Origin: Torreya grandis
Lineage: Eukaryota > Streptophyta > Pinopsida > Cupressales > Taxaceae
DNA length: 64,000 bases
Direction: 5' to 3'
Assembly: GCA_037957365.1 (NCBI GenBank)
Contig: JARHVA010002372.1
Coordinates: 847,501 to 911,500 of the forward strand
Part shown: in pieces, positions 53,751 through 63,779 of the stretch
How the letters are laid out: every line of letters starts with the position of its first letter
Position numbering within the stretch: position 1 is the stretch's first letter
The notes under the pieces: model-generated
What the model was told of the DNA's origin: nothing
Database searches by the model: none
The model's input: only the letters and a program-made list of their open reading frames with translations
Translations under genes and position numbers: made by a program

Positions 53751-54983
53751 AATCCTTAGTTTATTTAGTTATTTTTATATGTATTTTTGCATGTAAATTG
53801 ACATTATAACTAGGACATGTAAAATTTGATCAAGCAATTTTATAAACATTTACATGTTGCATATCTTCATAAGATTGAATCTATTTTCAAAATACTCAAT
53901 CTTTTCTAAGTTTAGACATGCATGCATAATTTGAATTAATTATAAATTTCATTCTAATTACCATTAACATGTAACTTTAGAGTATTGCATAAATTTGGAG
54001 GATGAGGTGGCCCCTCTCAAAATCTATTCATACTTGTATTAAGAGGTTGTAAGATTATGTATATGGGTATAAGTATTTTTTATTATCATGCAAATGTATT
54101 GATGTTCTTCCATTCCAATTATGTGTAATTAATTAGTTTTCCTTGGTTATTTTATTTAGTAATTTGAAGTGTGCAAAATCTATGGAAATTTCCTTCTTGT
54201 TATATATGGTGTATGCTGATAGAAGATATGCAATAGTTATTGGATAATTAGCCAAAATCATTGATTATATGTAATTTGGTTGATTATTGAATTATCTAAG
54301 TGTGTAGAAGTGTTTTCTTTATATATCCTTTTATATGTGGGAAAATAATGCCTTAGACACCTCCTTAGTTTGAGCTATAATCTTTTAAATTAGGGTGTAT
54401 AATAGTTACTTTAGATAGAAGCAATATTTATTTTAGACCTTAGACCTTACTATATCAATTATTCCCTATACTATCCTATTGTGTTTACATGTTTGTGTGC
54501 AACAACTACTAGCTATAAGCATTAGTATTAAGACACTTATCCATAAAGAGAAAAACCTAAAATTAATCTCTTTGAAATCATAGATCCTTATTTTATACCC
54601 TACTTTTCCCTCTTTTAGAGTTTCTTTTGAGATATAACAACTTTAGTATGGATGTCATCCATCTAACTCAAATAGGTTTTAACTTTCTTCTAGGTTTCAC
54701 TCACCCATTCACACATAGTTGAAAAACTTGCATGGTCATCTTGATATTCCACTGCCTGGTTTTTTAAACGATACTTATAACTCACCTTATAATTGATTTT
54801 ATCTCCATTGAAATCTTAAAACATAAGAGGTTACCTCATTAAATTTATGTTATACATTTAAAAGTGCATCAATAAGAAAGAGAATTTGGTGCTAGAATGA
54901 GGACCGTAACTATTATGTGTCTTTTATTAGACAAGGTTATCTCCTATGTTTGAGTTTCACTAGAGACACCCAAGTTAGTAAAT
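53751..54983. other. Unassigned spacer before gypsy gag
   Basis: About 1.2 kb, AT-rich, without recognised domain, LTR end or primer site. If the upstream ORF belongs to element I, this is the spacer between that ORF and gag. Confidence 0.4.
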
Positions 54984-55806
54984 ATGTATATATCCCAAAA
55001 CACTCTTTTGGATTTACCTTTGTCTATCCATAAAAGGGATATATTTTTACCAATTATCCCTATCATACCTAGGGTCAAAACACCTTCCCTAATGAGAAAC
55101 CCCCATCCAATTAATCATCCCATGGCTCAACATTATTTATTTAGATCCTCCATTGTCGTCTCAAGAGATTTTCATGATTTATCAATGAATCCATATAAGT
55201 ATCTACCTTCTTTATTCCCTTCAAGATGAAGAACAGGAGAAGATCATATCAAGTCTTTAAAGTTGATTTAATATTAATGAATGTTAATGATGAAGATGTT
55301 TTATGAAATATTTTCCCATTGACATTGAAGGATGTTTATTATGATTGGATATTCAATTTATAAGATAACTTAATTACTTCATGGAACTTGTGTTGAAGCA
55401 CTTTTTTTCCAATTTGGACAAGTTACTAGTTTAAGTGTGGTGTATCAACTCTTCACTAGAATTAAGAGGGATCCCAATGATCCAATCCAAAATTTTAATG
55501 AAAGGTTTCATAATATTTATACTTTGTTATATGCTATATATAAACCACCAATAGAACTATTACTTTAAATGTATAACAATGCCCTAGATCTAATTACTAT
55601 AGTACTCTTGTGAAGAGTTATTGTTGATAACACTTTATCAATGTCCTATCAAAAAGTGATATAAATTTATAGGTAGATAAATCCATAGATACAAGGCATC
55701 CCTAACCTCAATACTAGTTTCCTATCTTTGAATATAATGCCTCATATGAATCAAAATGTTCTAACATTTAACTAGAATCAATTGTATGCACTGCCTCCTA
55801 TGTTAT
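54984..55806 (+). pseudogene. gag: Ty3/gypsy gag pseudogene, 5' part (element I)
   Basis: Opens with a frame ending DLSMNPYKYLPSLFPS, then shifted frames with the retrotrans_gag capsid pattern: NVNDEDVL, IFPLTLKDVYYDWIF, LITSWN, a frame shift, then FGQ-like sequence, HNIYTLLYA and near 55,610 RVIVDNTLSMSYQKV. Stops and shifts break it throughout. At 55,806 copia element C interrupts it, and gag-derived sequence continues after 60,261. Identification rests on the order capsid, C insertion, protease, RT in one direction. Confidence 0.65.
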
Positions 55807-56971
55807 TGTTGGGGATCTAGAACAACAAACATGCTCTGATACCACTTGTTGGGAGAGGGTGTACACCGGAAGCATGCAATTTGATTACTAATACCAAGCA
55901 ACTTAATATGCGGAAATTAACCAGATCACCAAGTAACTAGAATTCAGAATAACACAGCATATGAGAGACAATACCAAATTGTATTAACACTTTATACAGA
56001 AAAGAATACAATAAAGAAGATGCCACTTCTTCTCCACCACCTTACAGAGGTTTCCCACGCCTCAAGTGAACAGTAATTCTTCTCCCCAAAGCTCTCCCTC
56101 TCACAGGTCCCAACACCCAACTCAAATACAGAGTTGGTGTTCACCTCCCCGTGCTCCACGCACACCACAAGTGCTCCACGCACTCCACAAGCACTCCACG
56201 TGCTCCACAAGTACTCAAGGTACTTCAAGTAGATCTCCCATGAATCTGCAACAACCTGCAATTCAACAGACCATACTTATGGAAGGAACTGCCTTGCCTT
56301 CCTCTTGCTCTATCCGAGTACACACCTGTACTCCAAGTAGATCCTGCCTGATACTGCTCCCTGTAGTGTTGCTGTCTGTATGACCTTGCACACCTGCAAG
56401 TCAAGCAATGGTTCTAATCACCTGTGAACCTCGACCTTGCACACACATACACCTGCAGATCAACGATCTTACTTATTGAAGAACCCAGCTGGCTCTCCAA
56501 TCCAGCACCAACACACCTGGTACTGTGGCACTAGGAGGAACGCACCATAGCTCTACCTCACACACAGAAGGAGCTTATAATTATGCTCTCTTACTCCCTA
56601 GCACACATTTACAATACAACCATGAGTCTATTATATAGATCTCATCCAAACAATGATTAGACATCTAATTACAATAATTAGATCCGCAGCTATGAGTCTA
56701 AAATTAGCACACATCATGCAAACTCTTGGTTCGTTAGTTCACTGCCCGTAAATAACTCACAGTCGAACTACACAGGCGACCGACGTCGGTCCCTGTCCGC
56801 CTGGGGTCGCCGACGCCGGCCGATATATGACCGACGTCGGTTTCCTTCCTATCTTACCCTGTCGATGCCGGTTGGCCAGACCAACGCCAAACACTTCTGA
56901 CACTTAGCAACTCATTCTGCAACCTCCTCCATGTCTGCATCAGTGAAGCTTTTAGCTCCACAATCCTAACA
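55807..56971 (-). repeat. C left LTR (3' LTR), 1,165 bp
   Basis: Plus-strand ends TGTTGGGGATC and CCTAACA. Offset to the right copy is exactly 3,285 with no indel. It holds a TATA box (TATATAATA, minus, 56,629-56,637), a 20-bp repeat (56,151-56,223) and two CCGACGTCGG palindromes near its element-5' end. The minus and plus frames within it recur in both LTRs and are not genes. Confidence 0.95.
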
Positions 56972-56986
56972 ATCTCCCACTTGGAG
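56972..56986 (-). other. C polypurine tract
   Basis: The minus strand reads CTCCAAGTGGGAGAT immediately before the LTR start TGTTAGGATTG; AAGTGGGAGAT is a form common in plant copia elements. Confidence 0.9.
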
Positions 56987-57051
56987 ATAAACAGCTGCAC
57001 TGTACCTGTACCTGTACTCCGTCTAATCTGTTTCCTGGTTTGTATCCCTCT

Positions 57052-57560
57052 TCAAGCTCCCACCTGAAGACAACCCACCACACAACCTGTGATGTACCAC
57101 CTGTCATCCGAGTAACCTGCCGCATCCGAACCTACAAATACATGTAGTGAAGTCCTGACCCTGCATAGCAACACCTGCTGCCGGTCCCTCTCAGAAAACC
57201 TGAGAATCCACTTCCCCGAATTGGCTCCTAACTCTCTGACAGCTCCCACTACATGGGAATACTCAGGTCTATACCAGACCTCATGTGATTTCGGACACTG
57301 TACCTGTCCAGCCCTTAGTGTGCTTCCGGTTCTGCATCCCGAACCTCGCCAACACCTGATTCACATCAGCTCCCACTCGAGACAAAATCAACCTGTGATC
57401 TCCATGCCTCCCATGTCAAAGAATTCTGCTGCTCCAAACTCCTCATGACATGCCACTGAACTAATCTTACCCTTAGCTCAGCAAAACCCTGTATGTACAC
57501 CCCTGCTAGCTAGCATACTATCCACATACAGCAACAGAATGATGTCGCGACTCATCATCC
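57052..57560 (-). pseudogene. pol: Copia RT end and RNase H remnant of C
   Basis: Minus strand. At about 57,545-57,400 a frame reads IILLLYVDSMLASRG, then FGAAEFFDMGGMEI. These match the RT catalytic box (normally YVDD) and the following LG-aa-IlGmei motif of copia; the second catalytic Asp has become Ser. At 57,150-57,060 a frame reads FVGSDAAGYSDDRWYITGCVV, the copia RNase H start with its DSD-AGD-DDR pattern partly changed. Stops and shifts lie between. This is the last coding part before the polypurine tract, as in complete copia elements. It is inactive. Confidence 0.72.
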
Positions 57561-57970
57561 CCCTGGTAAGACAAAACCACAGTAGTTACCTGACACTGAC
57601 TGAAGCCATGCTTCGTCCTCCACCTGTCAAAACCTGGTACCACTGTCCTGCAGCTCCACAAGATCATATACCTGATCTTCCGTCTCATGTGTCCGTTCTC
57701 TCCATTCTTCTACTAAGGTATCCATTCGTCTCTGTGCTTTTATACCTGCTGGCATCTCTACCAAGACACACCTGTCTGGTTCTCCTCCAAGGAATCACAT
57801 CCTCATCCATGCCAAGCTCACACCTGTTTCCTGGATCCTTCCTGCTCTACAATCAGCAACATGTATAAAGAAGAGGAACAACGAATTTGAGGGCCTACTT
57901 ACGCCTTCAGTCCTCTGTATGGGTGTTTGAGACTCCTTGACAGCTTGCTGTCCACCCAAAATTCGTTACA
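57561..57970 (-). other. C interior, compressed pol region, no clear domain
   Basis: About 400 bases between the RT end and the palindrome array. Frames on both strands are open for up to 109 codons but show no motif. In a full element most of integrase and RT would lie here, so the main deletion must fall at this place. Confidence 0.45.
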
Positions 57971-58233
57971 GTGACCGACCTCGGTCACCCCACAGTCTGC
58001 ATCCGACCGACGTCGGTTCCATGCATCTGTACCTGACTACCAACCTGCCTGCGCTGGTGTCCCTGCTGCCGACGTCGGTTCTCCTAACCGACATCGGTCT
58101 TACATACTGCCGACGTCGGTCCCATGACCGACATCGGTCTTACCCTGCCCGACATCGCCGGCGTCGGTCTGCACATGACCGACCTCGGCACCTGTCTGTT
58201 CGACGCTGGTTCCTCCTGACCGACATCGGTACC
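57971..58233. repeat. Array of CCGAC(G/A/C)TCGG palindromes, about 20-bp spacing
   Basis: GACNTC-centred cores begin at 57,977, 58,009, 58,071, 58,090, 58,112, 58,130, 58,151, 58,181 and 58,222, with degenerate ones at 58,160 and 58,202. From 58,071 the spacing is mostly 18-22 bp. The same 12-bp palindrome ACCGACGTCGGT occurs twice in each LTR. GACGTC is the C-box core bound by plant bZIP factors in general; binding here is untested. Confidence 0.9.
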
Positions 58234-58930
58234 TGTGTTTTCCTGTGAGTGATGACTTTTTACCCGCGAGCTCCTTTGAATCAAAATCCATGTCCAAACT
58301 GCCCTGCTCAGAAGTATCCAGCCACATCCACTGGGTTCTGTCCGCCATCTCCTCCATAAACACCAAGGCTTTCCAGTTCTTAAGCTTGTCAAATATATCT
58401 GTCTTCCGCTTAAGAACATGCATCTCCTTCCTGCTCATGTGACCAAGCCTACGAAGCCACGTCTCCGCAACAAAAGAAGAATCAGTAATATAAACAAGTA
58501 GATAAAGGATACCTATTTTCTTACCACCAGCTAATTCAAGTGCATCCGCTGTGAGAGTTCTTGTGCATCTCTCATCACCCAATCTTTCTGAAGAAATTAG
58601 CCATATCTCCAAACCTGGGACCTGCATGACCTTCATCAACACCTGTGTGTTGGCCGCCTGCAATTTCAGCTTCACTTCCCCTTTGCCAATCTTTTGGCAA
58701 GGCTTACCAGCTCCTCTACCTGGAACTGCATGGAAAGAGGCAACCGAATCTTTTATCCAAGATTCAACTTTATCCAAGAAACCTGCAAACACATCCTGTG
58801 CAACAATACCTGCTACATCTGTATCTTCAGTTTCTTCATGCTGATCTGTTACCAACCAACAATAATCTTTTACCTGCTCTTTCTTTCCATGGGACCGTGA
58901 GTGACCATCTGTGCTTTTCAACTCCTCCAT
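58100..58930 (-). pseudogene. pol: Copia protease and gag-pre-integrase remnant of C
   Basis: Open minus frame of 276 codons. Residues 58-67 (WIKDSVASFH) match the copia aspartic protease active site (usually DSGAS), with the essential Gly replaced by Val. Residues 123-175 match the gag-pre-integrase domain: a VxxG-type lead (LELAGGKKIGILYLL) then WLRRLGHMSRKEMHVL, where the usual first His (WHRRLGH) is Leu. After residue 180 come KTDIFDKLKNWKALV and then the translated palindrome array, which is not protein-like. The frame is open but not a functional protease. Gag is almost absent: only about 145 bases separate the primer site from this frame. Plus-strand frames at 58,245-58,986 are shadows. 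Confidence 0.75.
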
Positions 58931-59076
58931 TCTTAGCTTACTTTGATCTGCAGTTGCTCTACTCCCACTCGATCAGAAACCCCTGAGAGTGACTTGTAAC
59001 CAAACACAAAACCTGCTTCCTCCAACCTCAGCTCAGATACCACCTGTTGGTATCAAGCTCAAGAACCTACAACCAA

Positions 59077-59089
59077 GGCTCTGATACCA
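59077..59089 (-). other. C primer-binding site
   Basis: The minus strand reads TGGTATCAGAGCC, a perfect initiator-Met tRNA site, two bases inside the right LTR. A second copy (TGGTATCAGAGC) lies inside each LTR 40 bp further out. Confidence 0.95.
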
Positions 59090-59091
59090 CT

Positions 59092-60256
59092 TGTTGGGGA
59101 TCTAGAACAACAAACATGCTCTGATACCACTTGTTGGGAGAGGGTGTACACCGGAAGCATGCAATTTGATTACTAATACCAAGCAACTTAATATGCGGAA
59201 ATTAACCAGATCACCAAGTAACTAGAATTCAGAATAACACAGCATATGAGAGACAATACCAAATTGTATTAACACTTTATACAGAAAAGAATACAATAAA
59301 GAAGATGCCACTTCTTCTCCACCACCTTACAGAGGTTTCCCATGCCTCAAGTGAACAGTAATTCTTCTCCCCAAAGCTCTCCCTCTCACAGGTCCCAACA
59401 CCCAACTCAAATACAGAGTTGGTGTTCACCTCCCCGTGCTCCACGCACACCACAAGTGCTCCACGCACTCCACAAGCACTCCACGTGCTCCACAAGTACT
59501 CAAGGTACTTCAAGTAGATCTCCCATGAATCTGCAACAACCTGCAATTCAACAGACCATACTTATGGAAGGAACTGCCTTGCCTTCCTCTTGCTCTATCC
59601 GAGTACACACCTATACTCCAAGTAGATCCTGCCTGATACTGCTCCCTGTAGTGTTGCTGTCTGTATGACCTTGCACACCTGCAAGTCAAGCAATGGTTCC
59701 AATCACCTGTGAACCTCGACCTTGCACACACATACACCTGCAGATCAACGATCTTACTTATTGAAGAACCCAGCTGGCTCTCCAATCCAGCACCAACACA
59801 CCTGGTACTGTGGCACTAGGAGGAACGCACCATAGCTCTACCTCACACATAGAAGGAGCTTATAATTATGCTCTCTTACTCCCTAGCACACATTTACAAT
59901 ACAACCATGAGTCTATTATATAGATCTCATCCAAACAATGATTAGACATCTAATTACAATAATTAGATCCGCAGCTATGAGTCTAAAATTAGCACACATC
60001 ATGCAAACTCTTGGTTCGTTAGTTCACTGCCCGTAAATAACTCACAGTCGAACTACACAGGTGACCGACGTCGGTCCCTGTCCGCCTGGGGTCGCCGACG
60101 CCGGCCGATATATGACCGACGTCGGTTTCCTTCCTGTCTTACCCTGCCGACGCCGGTTGGCCAGACCAACGCCAAACACTTCTGACACTTAGCAACTCAT
60201 TCTGCAACCTCCTCCATGTCTGCATCAGTGAAGCTTTTAGCTCCACAATCCTAACA
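59092..60256 (-). repeat. C right LTR (5' LTR), 1,165 bp
   Basis: Element-strand start TGTTAGGATTG at 60,256. TATA box TATATAATA at 59,922-59,914, about 335 bases into the LTR, places the likely transcription start near 59,885. Differences from the left copy are all C/T or A/G; at least three lie in CpG. Confidence 0.95.
59436..59508. repeat. 20-bp minisatellite in C LTR
   Basis: Units begin at 59,436, 59,456, 59,476 and 59,496 (GTGCTCCACGCAC-like core, then TCCACAA). The third unit contains CACGTG. The same array is at 56,151-56,223 in the left LTR. Confidence 0.9.
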
Positions 60257-60261
60257 GTTAT

Positions 60262-60991
60262 GACATACACTAAATAATAATATAGCTTCTTGAATAAATA
60301 TGTACAAATGAATGGCCATTAGTAGAGTCAACATTTACTCCCATCTAATACCATAGTTGCCCAAGGTGAGTATTCTACCAAAGTGGAAATTGATTCTATA
60401 TAGAGAATGGTTTAAAAGATAAGAAATGACTTATTAAACAAGTAAAAGAATATAGGAAATACAATTGGTTCCAAAAATAATCAAAATTTTGGATTTAAAA
60501 GATATAACATGCCTTTCAACAAGCCTATAAATAATGAAAAGCATCAACAAACTAATAAGTTTCTATTAATCAACATAATGGAGACAACTCTACCTAATTG
60601 GCATAGAGTTTATAACACATAATAAAATGGTGAGCTTGACTATGTTGAGTTCTATTTAGTATTTGAAATATTCTAGAGGGATATTGTGAGACATGATTTA
60701 ATGAACAATCCACCAAATTTCTTCCATGATACTAGTTCCTCAAGCACAACCCTGGTCTTTAAAACTCATGATTTTCCTTTCCTGAGTGAATATGACAATG
60801 TACTAGAAGACAAATTGGATGAGATACATGCTTTCCAAAAGTTATATATGAAAAATTATAGTTTGAGTAACAAACAAACCCTCACTACATCTATTCTTCC
60901 AAATAATATGACTACTCCCCTGATTTTGAAGGCTGATAATAATCCACCTCCCCCCAAAGGAAATGATCAACCTATAAACAATGAGGAATAA
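60262..60991 (+). pseudogene. gag: Ty3/gypsy gag pseudogene, 3' part (element I)
   Basis: Continues gag after element C. Frames include QGEYSTKVEIDSI near 60,370, then an open frame at 60,686-60,991 with FHDTSSSSTTLVFKTHDFPF and a Pro/Asn-rich end. No CCHC knuckle is recognisable. The joint with 55,806 is defined by the GTTAT duplication of C. The call rests on position between gag and protease; the sequence alone is not diagnostic. Confidence 0.5.
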
Positions 60992-61189
60992 AACAAAGGA
61001 GGATAAAACATTTTTGAGGACATGAAGAAGATAATGCAAAATGTCAATATTCATGAATTTATTCATATTAATAAACATAAGGAGCTCTTATGGAGGTCCA
61101 TTATAGGAAATTCTACTATAGAGAAGCCAAAATCTGCTCATACCAATTTTATATAAAAGTGTAATCCTAAAGTTCCTCTTTTTTTTTAA
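60992..61189 (+). other. Gag-protease linker of element I
   Basis: About 200 bases without a distinct domain, leading into the protease remnant. Confidence 0.4.
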
Positions 61190-61560
61190 CTATCAAAGCA
61201 TTTGGTAAGAATATAAACAATTTTTTAGTTCATTTTGGAGCCTCGGCCACTGTAAGGCCAACATCTATTTTCCCAAAATTGGGATTATCTCCAAGCCCAT
61301 CCAAGATGATACCTTTATAATTAGATAAACAATAGTTCCTATAACTAGAGAGTTGAATGATGTATGCATTTAATTTGCATCTGATCCACGTGTGTAGATG
61401 ATTATAGACATACTCATGGTAGATATCCCAGAAGGATGTGGACTACTACTAGGCATTGATTATTTAAAGATGTTAAATGGGTATGTATAAATAGAATTGT
61501 ACCATATTTGAATGCCTTGAAGAGGTATTCCAAATCAAATTTGAATTGATTGAGAACAAA
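61190..61560 (+). pseudogene. pol: Ty3/gypsy aspartic protease remnant (element I)
   Basis: A plus frame near 61,225 reads VHFGASATVRPTSIFPKLGL, which aligns with the VDxGAS..N.MP active-site stretch of plant gypsy proteases; the catalytic Asp is His (CAT at 61,231). Further on come SDPRV-like, VDIPEGCGLLLGIDYLKMLNGY, matching the flap and the GRD-type C-terminal motif (here GID). Stops break the frame. It precedes RT in the same direction, as in gypsy elements. Inactive. Confidence 0.68.
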
Positions 61561-62379
61561 CAATGAAGTATCCCATCATAAAATACAATGCTAAGAATGA
61601 ATAAGTAAGTTATAAATCACGTAATCTAGGGATTTATACCTTTACCATGAAGAATGAGGTGCAAAGGCCAAAAATCCAAGGACCTTCCCAATTATGGACT
61701 CTTTATTTTAATGGTACAAACTCCAAGTAGGGATTAAGAATTGGTGTTGAATAATTGATCCATTAAATAATAAGTAACTATTAGATTATAGTTTATAATT
61801 TCCATGCACTAAGAATCACTGATTCTAGGATTGCAATTCACTCTAAAAAAATGTCAATAAATTGATAATATATGGAGATTAAGAGTTAGTGATTAATTAG
61901 GTTAGAAAAAAATATGAGTGTAAATTTTCATATCTTCAGATATAAAAACACCAAGCCTAGGATTTGATTGAGTCATTTGAGGCATTTAACATAGTAGTTA
62001 TTCCTAGATAATAGAATCAAGTTGTCAACTCACTGGTTGCTTCAGATGCCAAATTAACACAATTACAGGAGTCCAAGGTACAAATGTTTTCTATTGAACT
62101 TGTGCCTTCTCCATTAGTTCTATAAAATAACAAATATTTCCATGTGTTTGATGATGATCAATATATTGTCCAATTCTTGACCAATACAGGTCAATTTGAA
62201 TCTAAAATCATTGATGATAAATAAATCAATTATCTATGCTAGGAGGAACTGAGAGAAGGAGGAGTTATTCAACTCAAATAAAATCATATCCCTTTGGGGA
62301 TGGTGTCTATGGAGAGAGCATTTGATACAGATCCCCAAGATTAGTAGTTGAGGTAGTCTAAAGTCAATTAATCTTAGCT
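61561..62379 (+). other. Protease-RT linker of element I
   Basis: About 820 bases. Short plus-strand patches such as FHVFDDDQYIVQFL and GVIQLK are compatible with the long linker of Tat-lineage pol, but no domain is diagnostic. 61,690-62,000 is AT-rich without frame. Confidence 0.45.
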
Positions 62380-63197
62380 TAATAAGGTGAACTTGGGTGA
62401 TGAGAGTGACCCATGCTATGTCAACATTGGTCTTAATTTCAACCCATAAGAGAGATAAAAGGTGAAATATTTCCTTATCCAATATAAATATATGATTATA
62501 TGGACCTATGAATACTTTAAGGTTTTCAATCCTAATGTCATCGCTCATATAATCCCACTGAAACCAAATCATAAACCATTTAGATACTTATAAAGATCGA
62601 TTAACCCCATCTTGGAACTAACTAATCAAAAGGAAGTAAAGTAGATGTTGAACTATAGGATAGTGCTCCCTATTAGGCACTCAACTTGGGTTTCCAACTT
62701 GGTTCTAGTTAGAAAAAAAGTGGGCAAATTAAATTATGTGTTGACTTTAGGAAATTGAATAAGGCTTCTGAGAAAGACAACTATCTTCTACCTTCCTTAT
62801 ATGAGGTGATCCAAATAGCAAGTGGTTGTGGAATGATTTCCTTTTTGAATGGTTTATAAGGATATAAATAAGTGATGGTATAATCTAAAGGCAAGATGAA
62901 TATTGCATTTACCACTAAGTGGGAAACTTATACATACAAGAGGATGCATTTTAGCCTAATTAATGTAAGGACTCCTTTTAGTGAGACATGGACCATGAAT
63001 TTTAAGGGATGATAGGTAAATGCATAATAATTTTCATGGATGACCTCATTCTTTTCTCAAGAAAAAAACCAATCTTTGAAAGATGTAGAAGGTTTGGTAT
63101 CTCACTAAACCCAAAAAAGAGCATATTTGGTGTTACTAAAGATAATTTTCTAGGGCACATCATTTCCAAGGATGGGATCACCATTTATTTGAACTAA
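62380..63197 (+). pseudogene. pol: Ty3/gypsy reverse transcriptase remnant, Tat-like (element I)
   Basis: In order on the plus strand: VNLGDESDPCYVNIG, IIWTYEYFKVFNPNVIAHI, PLKPNHKPFRYL, RHSTWVSNLVLVRKKVGK, EKDNYPLP-equivalent in shifted frame, AFTTKWETYTYKRMHF, then GKCIIIFMDDLILFSRKKP with the catalytic FMDDL at 63,033-63,047. FERCRRFGISLNPKKSIFGV and FLGHIISKDGI close the domain. The FMDDL box itself is intact but at least six stops and shifts lie upstream. The 'WSYEDMPG..P..V.HKIPL' type lead-in and the C-terminal motifs are those of the plant Tat (Ogre/Retand-like) group. Some bases of the linker between catalytic box and FERCRRF are deleted. Confidence 0.85.
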
Positions 63198-63773
63198 ATT
63201 CAAGGGATTTCCAATATTGCATTCCCAAACAACAATAAAAATATCAAGTCTTTAATAAGAAAGATAATTTTTGTGAGGAAGTTTATCTCAAGTTTTGAAA
63301 AAATATTTAGACCTATGAATGTAATACTTAAGCAAGACACTAAAGTAGAATGGATACTAAAGTCCCAAAAGTCATTTCAAGATATCAAATACATCATATC
63401 TTATGTTATAGTGTTAATAACCCTAGAATTAAATAAATATATATTTTTATATTCATTCGCTTCAGAACACACAATTATTCTAGTGTTTACCCAGAAGAAG
63501 GATGAAAGTAAGCATCCTATTGAATTCATGAGCATAAACTTGAAGGAAGTATAACTCAAGTAATCCATGATAGATAAGCAAATTTTTTCTCTAGTCAAAC
63601 TGATAAATAAATTCAGACATTACATATTGAGAAATAAGACTATCATTATTATGCCAAACCCTATTGTCAAGTTCACTTTAGAATATAATGAATTAGGAGA
63701 ACATAGAGGCAAATGGATGGAAAATTTACAAGATTTTGAAATAGAAATCAGGCCTACTAAAATTATTAGATGA
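63198..63773 (+). pseudogene. pol: Ty3/gypsy RNase H remnant (element I)
   Basis: The plus frame at 63,273-63,554 reads RKFISSFEKIFRPMN, WILKSQKSFQDIKYIIS and YIFLYSFASEHTIILVFTQK, then KHPIEFMS. This is the RT-connection and RNase H start of plant gypsy elements. After a stop it resumes at 63,567 with DKQIFSLVKLINKFRHYIL and GEHRGKWMENLQDFEIEIRP. The Asp of the usual D-A/S start has become Ser (LYSFAS), which is common to the Tat group rather than damage. Two stops separate the pieces. Confidence 0.82.
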
Positions 63774-63779
63774 TAAGGT

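Larger units (their letters stand above)
55802..60261 (-). mobile_element. Young Ty1/copia element C, deletion derivative, with GTTAT target duplication
   Basis: Complete LTR element on the minus strand inserted in gypsy gag. It is flanked by perfect 5-bp duplications GTTAT (55,802-55,806 and 60,257-60,261). LTRs are both 1,165 bp with 8 differences by my count (0.69%, all transitions). The primer site and polypurine tract are intact. The interior is only 2,120 bp and keeps eroded pieces of protease, gag-pre-integrase, RT end and RNase H in normal order; gag, integrase and most of RT are gone. It must therefore have been mobilised by another element's proteins. Base composition is much richer in GC and CpG than the flanks, consistent with a recent arrival. 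Confidence 0.93.

Noticed and set aside
55992..56383. Open frames of 89-105 codons on both strands, repeated identically at 59,277-59,668
   Set aside because: They lie inside the two LTRs of element C and are duplicated because LTRs are; no domain and no coding bias.
57971..58233. CRISPR-like regular spacing of a short palindrome
   Set aside because: Repeats of 10-12 bp with 8-10 bp spacers are far from CRISPR dimensions, and the context is a plant retrotransposon.
58245..58986. Several plus-strand frames of 65-113 codons
   Set aside because: Shadows of the minus-strand copia protease/pre-integrase remnant.
59077..59131. tRNA-like words (TGGTATCAGAGC)
   Set aside because: These are primer-binding sites complementary to the tRNA 3' end; there is no cloverleaf, so no tRNA gene.
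62234..62572. 112-codon minus frame
   Set aside because: Antisense to the gypsy RT lead-in on the plus strand.
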